A DNA stretch of 64,000 bases from Corella eumyota (taxonomy: Eukaryota; Chordata; Ascidiacea; Phlebobranchia; Corellidae). Shown piece after piece: positions 13,715-25,128 of this stretch. Position 1 is the stretch's first letter. Each line of letters starts with the position of its first letter. The stretch lies in assembly GCA_963082875.1 (NCBI GenBank), contig OY720098.1, forward strand, positions 12,772,001 through 12,836,000, given 5' to 3'. A program made the translations under genes and the position numbers. Under the pieces are notes generated by a model. That model saw only the letters and a program-made list of their open reading frames with translations. It was not told the origin of the DNA and made no database searches.

Positions 13715-15704
13715 TTAAAGTAAAATACAGCAACACGAATCGTCACCAGGTTTTTTTGGGTGTACAACTGAGTCAATCGCTTCTTCGAAAACCATATGAA
13801 GCCCATCTTGTGTTAAAGCTGAACACTCGACATATTTAACCGCTTTTATTTCCTTTGCAAGAGATTTTCCTTCACTTGTTCTAAAACAACATTGTAAGGT
13901 TAAATAAGTTTGTTATAAGAGAAGGTGAAAACGTGATGAAAGCAATTTCTCAAAAAACAAAAATTTTAATTAAAATGCTTTTTATGCGTCAATCAGTTTG
14001 TTTTGTATTAAATGTGTGTTTGTTTTATACTGTATTGAATAACATCAGTAATTTTTTTTTTAATTTTCAAAAGGCGGGTAAAAATAAGAAATCTTTTATG
14101 TCATTAATATTTGTAATAAGGTAAAACTTACGCGATTGGTTTTAAATTTTTTTGTTCAAGCTTTTTTATGACATCGTCGTCTGTTCGTAAATCCAGTTTC
14201 GTGGCCACTAATACAATAGGAACGTTTGGACAGTGTAGTTTTAATTCGGGCACCCATTTGATTCGTACATTTTCTAACGTTGTGACTGAATCCACGGAAA
14301 AACAAAGCACAAAAACGTCAGCATCAGGATAAGACAAAGGCCTTAACCTGCAAACATCATAAATCATTAATGGTTTAGACGTGGTCACGTGGCGCTTAGT
14401 TCCGTGATATAATAGGAAGAAGCGTTTTGTATTGATTTTCGTGCACTGGTAGAACAAAAAATACTGAATGAAAGTTTTGTGCTTGATCACAAACATTACT
14501 GCTTTGAGTAACACAAAATACAATTAAAAAAATGACTCAAGCTATTTATAGGTTTAAGTACAATAATGAATGTATTGCCATGCAAAATATAACTGTTTCA
14601 ATGGCCTACTTCCGAAAATAAATGATTCACTTTCATAAATGTTTCCCCTGGTTTACAAAAGTATGCAAGAGTTGTCAAAAATCGTCAAATATATTTTCAA
14701 AATCATAAATTGTAAATTAAATTACTCTTTCTCCCTACTTTTTTAGATCAATCCCAGACATATTGACCTGTTCAGTTTACATAATACTGACTCATGCTAC
14801 GATATTTTTGTATTATGGCTGCATGGATCACTTCAAAAGTGAAATAAAGGTAACTAGGAAACATTATACATTTTAACATAAACCATAAAAAATTAATCAC
14901 TAAGTAAATCAAAAAGTCACTTCCTGCTACACTGTAAATATAGAACAATTACGTCTATTAATCCCACTAAAGTTTACTCTTAATTTGCATGTTTATGTAA
15001 TATAATAACGCTGCAATCAACGTCTATTAAGAGTTAAATACAGTATGCACCATTTTTTAATTTTAGTTAACGTACGGTCAGTCGTGTATAAATAATAACA
15101 ATTCCACAACGGTGTTTGCAAAATAACAAGACATGACTGATTTAATGACATGTTTAAACACAAAGTAAATATCACACCTTCTTGGCCGTCAATTAATAAT
15201 TAATTAAACTTGTCAATCAATAACAAACCTATCAAAATCTTCTTGACCTGCGGTATCCCACAAGTTTAAATTAATTGGCTGGCCTTCAAATGTTACGTTG
15301 GCCATATAGTTTTCAAACACAGTCGGAACATACTCGAATGGAAAGGCATTGGTTGTATAGCTGATAAGTAACGAAGTTTTACCCACGGCTCCGTCGCCTA
15401 CTACGACTAGCTTGTAAGACTGCAAAAAGAGAAATTCGTTTTAATTGGCAGTACTTAAGGGATAAGTAAACGTTTTACGCCATTGAGTGCCACGATTTAG
15501 GATATAAGTTGTAATGTACCGGTTTTGAACGGGAAACTGTAATGAGATAAAAAATAAAACTAGTTACACCAAATTTTTAAATTTCTGTATTTTAAATCTT
15601 ACTTATTGTTTTTTGTCACCGCACGTAACTTTAGTTTGCATGCCCAGTCATGCATAAAGTTTATTTTTTTAAATATTTGTCTTAATTTTTATATTTACCT
15701 GCAT
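13715..15704 (-). CDS. Rho-family small GTPase, Rac/Cdc42-like
   Basis: Membrane-anchored GTP-binding switch, 192 residues, the length of Rac1. Exons (minus): 15704-15699 (only ATG CAG), 15419-15229, 14347-14132, 13880-13715; all GT-AG, 193 codons including stop. The P-loop is GDGAVGKTS, switch I is YVPTVFENY, switch II starts DTAGQED, the base motif is TKLDL and the G5 motif is ECSAL. The Rho insert helix ([16 protein letters not shown]) is present, which marks the Rho family. The tail ends [13 protein letters not shown], so the CAAX box is CILL and geranylgeranylation is expected. There is almost no polybasic stretch. The flanks read as Rac/Cdc42 ([18 protein letters not shown]), but switch I is identical to that of RhoA. 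Ascidians are known to have Rac/Cdc42-like (RCL) paralogues and this is probably one; the exact orthology is not decided. Confidence 0.93.
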
Positions 15705-17658
15705 TTATTTGTTTTTGAATAGTTAACAACACTATCTTAATGTTGTTAAATTTTCTTTAACCACTTGCTATACAAATATTTAAGATTTCAACTGGAAACT
15801 GTAATTAAAATCCTTTTAAACCTAGAGCATTCAATTTTTCAGCTAAATATAAGAATCGCTTTTATATGTTTTGTAAATTCCTTTTAATACTAGGTGCTAT
15901 GGCAATCGCGTATCGTTACACAATCTTGTTTAAAGTAATATAAGCCTATTCTCAACATAAAAACGTGATCAAACCTTGGCCTATATGGACTGAGGTTCCT
16001 TTTAACGAGAAGGTAGCGATTAATCGATTAAAACAACCCTTGCAGTTTCGTTATAACCAAATTATTTACAATCCTTATTTAAAGCAATATATTATCTATA
16101 GCTATTCATACACGCTGCTATCACATCAGTAGCCTTAGCATTAATATTTCAAAATATGTAAATCTATATCACTTAAATACTATTTTAACGTATTAAGAAA
16201 AACAACATTATATTTTAGGAGGTTTCTTTCACGTGGGCGCTTAACTACATCGCATATATGAAACAAGGTTTAGACATCACACACAAATGATTAGCAACTT
16301 GAAGAACTTAATACTGAGTCACCACCTTCAACCTAAATCTGAGTCATAAGCGTAATTCAAACGCGGAAGTAAAATCTTCAGCATTTTTGTTAGCATATTC
16401 TAAAACAACCACCAACGCGTTTAACTGCTGTACTGAGCATGAGTTTTAACGTTTACATTGCCTGAAAAAAACAAGCCTACACTTCTCCCTGTGATAACAA
16501 AAGTTAAAGCTATAAAATGGGCCGTATTGTAATGCGGTAACCACAACTTTTTTCACGCACTAGTAAACGTTTATAACGCTTATACACGGAAGTAGAAACG
16601 TGCTTAGTTTACCATAAACCACAGCATGGGAAATACTTAATGACAACTATATTTTATAATTTATAATTTGAATAAAAGTTTGTAATTTTGGTTTCGTCTC
16701 TTTCGAAATGAATATTAAAAAATATGCTATTATTGCAACATAAGAACACGTATTTAAAAAACGTACAAGTCATTATATTAATAAGAACGAGTAAATAATT
16801 TAGGTAATTAATTACCCTTAATTCATATATAAAAACAACACCAACAAACTGTAAATAAAAGTTATTGTATACAACCATGAAACTCTTACAGAACTACAAG
16901 GTATACCACCTTAGGCGTAATTAAGACACGACTTTTTGTTACATGAAGAAAATGACCAACTCGTTTTATTGTTAAAAAGATATGATATTATATTGTAGAA
17001 AAAAACAAACTTTTGATGAAAAACTTAGATTTATTATGTGGTATAGTAGACTTAAATAGATAGTTTTAGTTTTAATTCGGCAAAAATAAATAGGTTATGT
17101 GATTTTTTTGGTATTTTACACCACCAAGCAACTTTACTCTTTGTTGAAGCCTGCCTAGACTTTTTTAAACAACCGATTGAATAAGCAACACTGACATTAC
17201 TAAAAAAACAGAGAAAGTGTAAATAGGAAATTGGGTTTAAATAACGTTTAATGTTAAATTAAAACTCTTGATTGTTTTTTTTTTAGTTTTATGCATTGAC
17301 TAATTTTTATTGGTTTTCGTTATATTGCTTGTTACCCCTTAACGTCACGCAGTTTTTTTTTTTGAAGTTTTACTCGTATAATTTGTTTTTGATTGGAATC
17401 TTCAAGTTTTAGCCACAAGCGCCTAAGGTTAAAAAAGTGCACGTATTGTGGGATTTGCTATAAGTAGTACAGTCTACGTAATATGCATAACATGTACTTC
17501 TTTTTAGAAAATGCGAATTCAGTTAGGCTGAAGCATGACGAGTAGAAGAATGTTATAAGCAATTTTATACAAAGTAGAATTGTGTTGTTCGTTTAGAGTT
17601 CTATTTTAAATATCGCTGCTTTTAAAATTTTGGTATTCAGTAAAAATACGATAAAAAA
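15705..17658. other. Intergenic between divergent genes
   Basis: This is shared upstream DNA of the minus-strand GTPase and the plus-strand sulfotransferase A. I see no coding potential; the open frame at 16654-16878 on the minus strand is AT-driven. A block at 16904-16930 with the core cgtaatt-agacac recurs upstream of sulfotransferase B (19570-19595). Confidence 0.5.
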
Positions 17659-19251
17659 ATGTATAAAATATCTAAAACAAAGTGGTTTGTTCTTGCCTTG
17701 TTTATAATTTCAGGAATATGTTTGAATGTAATTCACAAAAAAAACAATTTACACCTGCAACAAGAAACTTCTTTTTCGAGTAATTACTTTTTTTAAAAAG
17801 GGTATTATTAACCATTAACAAAATCTTCTTTCTTTTTATAATCTTTACGTCATATTCTTATTGCAGAATCTTGGAATAGTGAAAAAAAAATTTGGAATCC
17901 AACAGAAGCTGAAAAGAAAACTTTAAATAAATATGTCGAACTAAAGTTTACTAAAAGAAAGCAACACTTAAGCAAGGTTTAATTTAATAGTTATAAAGTT
18001 TATGCTGATATAAAAAAAGGTTAACTTTTTTTGCTTTAATTGCTTAGATTTGCAAAAGAAATCAAACCCACCTTCCCATTTTAAAAACACAACTGATATA
18101 TGCTCCTAAGCGCCATGTAGCGGTTTGCTTTGTACAGAAAGCTGGGAGTACAAGCTGGTAGACAATTCAAATCATTTTTGTTTAACCGCTTTCTGTTAAA
18201 ATTAACCAACTGTAAATACTAATTAAAGTTAAAAAGTCAAAACAGTGTTTATTTATTTTTCTTAAAATGCTTACCGTTTTATTAATCATTTTTATACTAT
18301 TTAATTTCTGTTTTAAAAGGTAACACTTATAACAAAACGCATTTAAGGGCGTTTTTATATTAAAATGCCTAAACGCATGGTACATCAAGTCCTTATTAAA
18401 TTAAATGATAAATGTTTTTTTTACTAGGAACCGATTAATTTGGGGTTTACGTCACAACCTGTCTCATGTTGACTTACGATCTAAATTGGTGGCGAAATAT
18501 CGTAGCAAAAATCTGGACGTTATGCGTGAATTCACACTGCAAGAAAAGAAAAATACGCTGACGTCATCAGTTAGTATTATTTTGGTACGACACCCATTTG
18601 CGAGATTAATCTCTGGTTGGAGCAATAAACTTAACAGGTAAAAATTATTGTTAGAGAAAAAACAAATTTATAATAAAACAAACTGAAACCTTTTTTTTAA
18701 ATTTTAGAAAATTTGCAACAAGTCATGACAACCCCATGTTGAAGTCTTTTCCAGAGATCAAATCTTTTATTATGACACCAAATGAATCAAGCAATTACTT
18801 AATGACTTTTTCCCGATTTCTGGAATTTTTGGTTCACCTTTCAAAGACAAGAAAACTACGAGACTGGGTCGCAAAACTAGACTCTCATTTTCGCCCAGCT
18901 TCCAGCCTATGTAGTCCCTGTTTATTTGACTACGATTACATTGTTAAAGCCGAAAGTGCACCCAACGATCTTTGGTGGGTACTCAATAAAATCAACGCGT
19001 CGATGACGTCATTTAATGCGCAAAGTGACTTGGCGCCCGTGGCTTGGCAGCCACGTTCAAGCAACGTTATTAAACAATATGAGTTAAGATTAAAACTTAA
19101 TGAAATTAAATTGCAGGAAAAGTTGAAGAGTTATTTTAAAGATGTCCCAGTTGATATTATAACAAAGTTAAAAAAGCTTTATAAGTCTGATTTTGAGAAC
19201 TTTGGATACACTTTTAATACTTCTACTCTAATAGCAGGTGGCCTTGCATGA
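17659..19251 (+). CDS. Carbohydrate sulfotransferase A (HNK-1ST/CHST8-14 type)
   Basis: Type II Golgi enzyme predicted to move sulfate from PAPS to a sugar; acceptor unknown. 364 residues in five exons: 17659-17779, 17867-17976, 18048-18157, 18428-18637, 18708-19251. A signal anchor spans about residues 9-25 (KWFVLALFIISGICLNV). The 5' PAPS-binding loop is QKAGSTSW (107-114), split by an intron within the Trp codon. The 3' phosphate site is RHPFARLIS (168-176). The C-terminal family block HFRPASSLCSPC, then YDYIVKAES, is intact. AATAAA lies at 19361-19366. It is the first member of a tandem pair with the same exon layout and intron phases as the gene at 20538. Family assignment is firm; which CHST it equals is not. 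Confidence 0.92.
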
Positions 19252-20537
19252 CTTTAAATAACTTTAAGTTTTGCCTGGTTTCAGATTTTTAATACCGTTG
19301 ATATACCCCCCAAGCATTTTTTTTATTTGTATTTATTAAAAATTGTTTTCTTTGCTTATAAATAAAAAGCTTAAACAAACGTTATTTAATAAATCTTTTG
19401 TTTAAAATTGTTTTTGGAATAAAGTTAATTCTATTTCAGAGCACAAGGGGCATTAAACCGCTTAACTATGTTCAAAAATGGTAATTATTCTAACAAGGAA
19501 TTACGCAAACTGCAAAAAGATTTTTTTTTAAAGCATCATGTAATTGTGTAAACTAACACAGCCTAATTTTACCACCTTGGGCGTAATTGAGACAAGATGT
19601 TGTGAATATAACACGGGCTGAACAAGTACAATTAATTAATTAGCATGTACATCTAGATACAATATAATCCATTTGGGCGAATTTACTCTGAAGCGTGGCA
19701 GAAAGGCATGTTTTGATTTAACGATAAAATTTTTTTGATTTTATCTCTAAAATAAAAACAAACTCTTGTGTTGTGTATTAGATTGCAATAATATTCTAGA
19801 TAGTACTTTTTGTTAACTTTAAAATCAGTTTTACAGATTTTGGATTAATAAAATATAACTTTATCATACCGTGTTAAAAAAATAATATTATTCTGATTTA
19901 GTCATTTTTGTGACGCTTAACATACCAGCACAGAGCAATTGAGTAGCAAAAATTTCAAATTTAACTGCAACTTATAACAAAGCATTTTATATTATTACAT
20001 TATTATAATGCTTGATGTGACATTCTTACAAAAAAAATTAAATTTACTTCAGCTTATGCCATGTAGTCGCTATTATTTTTTTTTGAAAAGGGTTTACAAT
20101 TTAATATTTACACAACCGATTTTCAAATTTTTTTTGGATTTTTAAAAATTAACTTTTTTAATTTATATTTAGTTAAAGTATCAAACCTTGTTAACTTAAA
20201 ATTCCGCCCTTATATTTGTTTGTGATCGCAATTATCTATTTTAAGTTTACTCCTTCGCCTTAGGTTAAATATTACGCTTGTTATATAGAGTTGTGAACTT
20301 TCTAAAGCATAAACTTTTAAAGATTTAATCAAAAATTCAGGTTATATTTTCAAATAACGTATAAAAAACCAGGCAGGTTTTAAAATTGACTTTGTGTGTT
20401 GTGCGTTTAGTGTTAATTTTGAATTAAAATGTAAAAGTATTTGGTTATAAGTATTAAGAAACAATAACAAAAATTATGCAAACTTAGACAACCACATTCT
20501 CTTGATCTTGAGTTTAAAATAAAATCGCAAAGTCACA
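19252..20537. other. Spacer between tandem sulfotransferase genes
   Basis: The proximal part holds the 3' UTR and AATAAA (19361) of gene A; the rest is the presumed promoter of gene B. The segment 19570-19595 resembles 16904-16930 upstream of gene A, and ccttaggttaaa near 20259 resembles cctaaggttaaa near 17424, so upstream DNA was probably duplicated with the gene. No exon was recognised. Confidence 0.5.
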
Positions 20538-22377
20538 ATGGACGATGGAGAAGAAGGCCAGAAAAAATCGAAATCAAAGTTGTTTGTTTTAGCCTTGTTA
20601 ATAGTTTTGGGTTTATGTCTAAACGTGGTTCAAAAATGGGAAACTCTGCAACAACAAGAAGTTTCATATCCAGGTAATAACTTGTTTAGTTAGCTTATTA
20701 AATATTTACTGTAAATAAGTTGTATGTTTATATATAAAGCAATCAAAATAATTAGATATAATTACAGATTTTTGGAATAATGTTCAAAAAATTTGGGTTC
20801 CGACAGTAGCTGAGAAGTTAGATTTAAATAAATACGTCGAACTAAAGTTTGGTAAACGAAAACGTCATCTAAATAAGGTTTAATTTACTACATTTAAGTT
20901 TAAAATGTCAACTAACATATTTAAATTATTCTTATATCAATTTCAATATTTAGATATGTAGGAACCGAAATCAAAGGAACTTTTCCGTTTTAAAACCACA
21001 ACTAATATTTGCTCCTGAGCGACATGTAGCGGTTTGTTTTGTACAAAAATCTGGAAGTACAAGCTGGTAAGAAACTATTTTAGTTTGTTTATCGAGTATG
21101 CTAATTGTTGGCTTATATTTAATGCCTGGAAAAAAACTTTACATCAGAGGGTATTTTAAACACTCTAATTCTTGCTTTATTCGTAGTTTAGGTGTTTTTT
21201 TTTAAGTTTACAATTTTTTTTAGGTATTTATATATAAATCCAGTATAATTATCAATCAGTTATAAATACCTTATAAAATAACCCTATTCAAATAGAATCG
21301 AAGTTAAAGTCAACAATAAAACATACCGATATATACTGTAACTACTATATTACTCAGTCTGAAATAAATAAAATAAAGGTACATAAAAACGTTAGCAAAG
21401 TTTTTAACAATCAATGATTACGTGTCGGGCAAATTAATTACTATATTTAAAATTGGAAAAAAAAGCTTTCTGTATTTAATAAATTGTAGCTAAATGTTGC
21501 ACAAAGTATTCTAAAGTGAATGTTTGAATTTTTTTTAAGGAATCGGTTAATCTGGGGTTTGCGTCATAACTTGTCTTATGTTGATCGGGAAACCGAGTTA
21601 GAGTCCGGCTATCGCAACAAAAACCTGGCCGTCATGCGTGACTTCACATTGCAAAAGAAAAAAAAGACATTAACGTCATCAATTGCTATCATTTTAGTAC
21701 GCCATCCGTTCGCAAGGTTGATCTCTGGTTGGAGCAATAAACTACACAGGTGATAAATTCCGGTCAAAAAATACAAATTATTTCTCAAAATAGAATATCT
21801 TGTTTACATTTAAATTTTTTGCCTTAATTTTAGAAAATTTGTTGCTACACATGACAACCGATTATTAAAAAAAATGCCAGAAATCTCTTCTTTTATTATG
21901 TCATCGAACGAATCCAGCGAGTATTTAATGACTTTTGTTCAATTTCTTAATTTTTTGGTTCATCTTTCGGAAAATAAAACATTCGATGAGTGGGTTACAA
22001 AACTAGACTCACATTTTCGCCCAGCTTCCAGCCTATGTAGTCCCTGTTTATTTGACTATGATTACATTGTTAAAGCTGAAAGTGCACCAAACGATCTTTG
22101 GTGGGTACTGGATAAAATCAATACGTCGATGACGTCATTTATTTCGCAAAGTGACGTCACGCCGGTTGCCTGGCAGCCACGTACAAGCAGCGATCTCGGT
22201 CAATATGTGCTTAAGTCAAAAAACAATGAAATTAAACTACAAGAAACGTTAATGAATTATTTTAAAAATGTCCCAGTTAATGTTATAACAAAGTTAAAAG
22301 AGCTCTACAAGTCTGACTTCGAAAATTTTGAATATGATTTTAATTCCTCTACTTTAATAGCGGAAGGTCTCACGTGA
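20538..22377 (+). CDS. Carbohydrate sulfotransferase B (tandem paralogue)
   Basis: Second PAPS-dependent Golgi sulfotransferase of the pair, 370 residues. Exons: 20538-20673, 20768-20877, 20954-21066, 21540-21749, 21834-22377, all in frame. The N-terminus is a short acidic and basic cytoplasmic tail (MDDGEEGQKKSKSK) followed by a membrane anchor (LFVLALLIVLGLCLNVV). The 5' PSB is QKSGSTSW and the 3' PSB is RHPFARLIS. The C-terminal HFRPASSLCSPC block is identical to gene A. Exon 4 and exon 5 have exactly the same lengths as in gene A (210 and 544 nt), so both reading frames are under constraint. An AATAAATAAA signal lies at 22701-22710. The luminal stem and the segment 21903-21995 are the parts most diverged from A. 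Substrate unknown. Confidence 0.92.
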
Positions 22378-23134
22378 ATTTTATTTATTTATGGACTTTT
22401 AAACGTAGCAGAAGATTGTAAAATTAACCTTTTTTTGGTTAAATTATAATTTGTACACTTAACAACGCGACATTACTTATTTCTAAAAGACATGTAAAAG
22501 TATAATTTTAAACAAACAATTTATTGGGTGAGTGTAAACTGTTAAAATATTTATGGGAGCTTTGCAGGTTTTAGGAACTTATTAAACTACTAACAGTTAC
22601 TAATATACAAATGAAAACAAGCAGTCAGTTTTCTCCAAAGTTTAATCAATTTTTGTTTTAAAATTAAAATGTATTTAAAAAAAAATTTTTACAGTTATAT
22701 AATAAATAAAAAAAATTAAATATATCACCAAATTTTTTTGTTTTTTTATAAATAAGTAATAAAACTTATGAAGGTGGAATAATGTTTTATATTATAATTC
22801 TTATATTTTTAACAAAAATTACAGAATTTAATAGAATAAATTAAAGAATGAAAATGACTCAAAGTTGCTTTAATAAAAAATTGAAAAAATTTAATCAAAA
22901 AATAGGATTACTTGTATGTTTGTGTGGATTGTAAAGTGACCAGAAACTTTGGGAGTGGACACCTCGGCCCAGACACTTCAGCCCGAAGATTGTTAAATAG
23001 TACTTGACCCAAACATCTTAGTTGTAATAAATTTTATTTTTAAATTATTATCTCTAAGCCTAACCATGTACATCATACCATCATACAACTCTGTCTTCTA
23101 GCTCAATTTATTAAAAATACTTGTTCCAAGGTAT
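22378..23134. other. Convergent intergenic region
   Basis: 3' flanks of sulfotransferase B (+) and acylphosphatase (-). AATAAA for B is at 22701-22710; the minus-strand AATAAA for acylphosphatase is at 23033-23038. A higher-complexity patch at 22920-23000 (gtggacacctcggcccagac) may be a repeat remnant. I cannot name it. Confidence 0.5.
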
Positions 23135-23461
23135 TTATTTGCCGGCCAATTTCTCTACTTCAGTAGGATCTCTTACAATCAAAAACTTGCCGTGTTTTCT
23201 ATTTTGAATTAAGTTTTCATTTTTAAAAATACAATTAGTTATTTTTGATTTCGGACTTCCAGTATGTTGTAGCCAACTTTTCATGACATTTAATGCAGCT
23301 GGTTTGCCTTCCAGCAATCCTTGCACAGTACCATGATTGGTGTTTAAAACCCAACCAGTAATACCATTTCTGTCACACTGTTTTTTTGTGTATTTGCGAA
23401 AGAAGACACCCTGTACTTTACCACAAACTTCAAAACTTAGTGATTTTAAGGCAGACGTCAT
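23135..23461 (-). CDS. Acylphosphatase
   Basis: Small cytosolic enzyme that hydrolyses acylphosphates such as acetyl phosphate and 1,3-bisphosphoglycerate. 108 residues in a single exon. The signature is clear: GKVQGVFFRKYT with the phosphate-binding Arg22, and GWVLNTNHGTVQG with catalytic Asn40, followed by GSPKSKI. Usual family length is about 98; the extra residues are a C-terminal tail (DPTEVEKLAGK). The ATG at 23461 is chosen because upstream in-frame sequence lacks an ATG. An AG at about 23479 (TTTTAAAGATGATAG) could be the acceptor of a 5' UTR intron or a trans-splice site. Human ACYP1 and ACYP2 are equally plausible counterparts. Confidence 0.93.
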   Translation of the reverse strand: MTSALKSLSFEVCGKVQGVFFRKYTKKQCDRNGITGWVLNTNHGTVQGLLEGKPAALNVMKSWLQHTGSPKSKITNCIFKNENLIQNRKHGKFLIVRDPTEVEKLAGK

Positions 23462-23855
23462 GTCACAGTGCCACACCTATCATCTTTAAAATAAGAAAAT
23501 ATAGCATTATAAATTTATACAGTTTTTAAAATTTTTTGTTTTCTCTTATGTTGGTAAATTTAAAATGTGGTTTTAAGAATTTTGAGTCACAAAAAATGTT
23601 GGTTACATAAAGATATTGTAAAATCAGTCTATTACAGGTAGCAATGAAAATCAGAAATCACAGTTAGTCAGTATAGGAATAATTAACTTAAAAGTTTATC
23701 AAATTTACGCAAAAAGGCAGTAGTATGTTATTAAATAGTCAGAAGTGTCAGTGCCAAATTGTGCATATTAGTACACTCTGCTAAATAGGCAAGATGGGCA
23801 ATTTCCACATACCAGACATTGTAAGAAATGTGTATTTTTTAAACATTTGTTAACT

Positions 23856-24095
23856 CTTGATGTGGAAAGGTTGAATTTATGACCTAAACAAAAAGTAACA
23901 TTAGTTACCCAGACTTGGTCTTAAATTGCCTTTGGCAGTTTTGGGTATTATGGATTTATAGTTGCCCAGCAATTAAGCTGCTGAATACCAACCATAGCAT
24001 CTTACTTACGGGTGCTACAGCATAAGAGCAGTGGAGATTGAACCCAGGACATTAGTTAGTGAAACCATTTGTTTTGACCGCTACACCACCAGTGC
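23856..24095 (-). mobile_element. tRNA-headed SINE, diverged copy
   Basis: Read on the minus strand: head CACTGGTGGTGTAGCGGTCA, B box CTGGGTTCAATCTCCACTGC, then ATGCTGTAGCACCC, a middle AATTAAGCTGC-type segment and the tail end near AAAGGTTGAATTTATGACC. All segments align in order with the young copies. It is diverged, so older. It sits about 150 bp from an opposite-strand young copy. Confidence 0.75.
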
Positions 24096-24244
24096 AATAT
24101 TACTGCTTTTAAAAACATTTAAATGAAGAAAAGTGTTAGGGCTTTGGGACAAGGTAAAAGGTTAGGTTAATGTATATGATAAGACATACAAAGTTTTTGT
24201 TATTAGTGGAACTATCATACTTGAATGTAAATAAAAACATAAAT

Positions 24245-24539
24245 ACCGGCAGCGTGGTGTAGTGGTAAGAACACTTGCTACACCACACATGAGGTCGTGG
24301 GTTCAATCCCCACTGATCTCATGCTGTAGCGCCCTTGAGTAAGGCGCTATAAACGGTATAAACTCCTGCTGAGCCAGCACTTAATCAGCAGCATAATTAC
24401 CGGGCAATTATAGTCTCTATAATATCCCAAACTGCCACAGGCAACTTGAGACTGGGTCGGAGTAACTTGTGTTACTCATTCGACTTTCCCACAATGAGGA
24501 TAAAGATATATATACAAAAAAATAAATAAAAATAAAATG
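24245..24539 (+). mobile_element. tRNA-headed SINE, young copy
   Basis: Full-length copy: head accggcagcgtggtgtagtg, A box tggtgtagtggtaagaac, B box gggttcaatcccc, body with gagccagcacttaatcagca and gagactgggtcggagtaac, then an A-rich tail with aaataaataaaaataaaa. It is nearly identical to the copy at 58741, so the family was recently active. It resembles the composite SINE reported from Ciona; the family name needs a database match. Target-site duplications are not clear in this AT-rich flank. Confidence 0.85.
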
Positions 24540-24984
24540 ATATCACATGGGGGAAATCACCCATTTCGTTGACTATTAAAAACAATTAAAAATTTAGCTT
24601 TATACGATAACTCCACGATATACATATCTCATTGCACATTTTCTCTATGCAAACGTTGCCTAGTACGGGCATCTTGCCCACTTTGCCTATAAGAAACAAG
24701 TTTATCAACTTTAGTCTTTATCAGTTTGTTGGCTTAGAAACCATGTAATGAAAGTAAACACTTTTTCTTAAAACTAGTAAACACTTTAAATATTTCTAAA
24801 GTTAGTTTATGCATAATTATTATATTACACTAATGCAACATTTATGAATTATGTAATATGATAATGCAATATTTTTTTTGTAATGTAATATATATGGTTT
24901 ATGTAATAAGGTACTTTTAAAGTAATGCTTTAATTACAAAAATAACGATTTATTTTTTATAACCACTTAAAAGTTATATCAAAC

Positions 24985-25053
24985 CATAGAAAACTAACCT
25001 AACGGTTTAGCCCAAAACTAACCTAACGGGATTAGTTAGGTTAGTTTTCTATG
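24985..25053. repeat. Perfect 19-bp inverted repeat with internal direct repeat
   Basis: catagaaaactaacctaac (24985-25003) is the exact reverse complement of 25035-25053, with a 31-nt spacer. The 16-nt segment aaaactaacctaacgg occurs twice, at 24990 and 25014, so the right arm can pair with either copy. It lies 350 bp upstream of the ZP gene start. It could be a terminal fragment of a small DNA transposon; no longer element is visible. Confidence 0.85.
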
Positions 25054-25075
25054 ATCAAACACGACGGACCTTAAA

Positions 25076-25128
25076 TGTATAATAATATAAACATTATTTC
25101 GAAGTGTATAATAATATAAGCATTATTT
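25076..25128. repeat. Two-copy AT-rich tandem repeat
   Basis: The unit tgtataataatataa-R-cattattt occurs at 25076 and 25105, immediately after the inverted repeat at 24985-25053. No function is apparent. Confidence 0.7.

Noticed and set aside
15213-15425. Frame of the GTPase starting at 15425 as if with its own initiator
   Set aside because: The first codon is TTG and overlaps a CAG splice acceptor. ATGCAG followed by a donor at 15704 gives the proper start.
16654-16878. Minus-strand hydrophobic frame upstream of the sulfotransferases
   Set aside because: The hydrophobicity follows from AT-rich composition (Tyr, Asn, Ile, Phe), with no conserved pattern.
22920-23000. Higher-complexity patch with a phrase-like gtggacacctcggcccagac
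   Set aside because: No repeat partner in the window and no coding sense; it may be a repeat remnant but cannot be supported.
24245-24330. tRNA-like A and B boxes that could be read as a tRNA gene
   Set aside because: The same head recurs with a conserved 200-bp body and A-rich tail in several copies, and the acceptor and anticodon stems do not form. It is a SINE head, not a tRNA.
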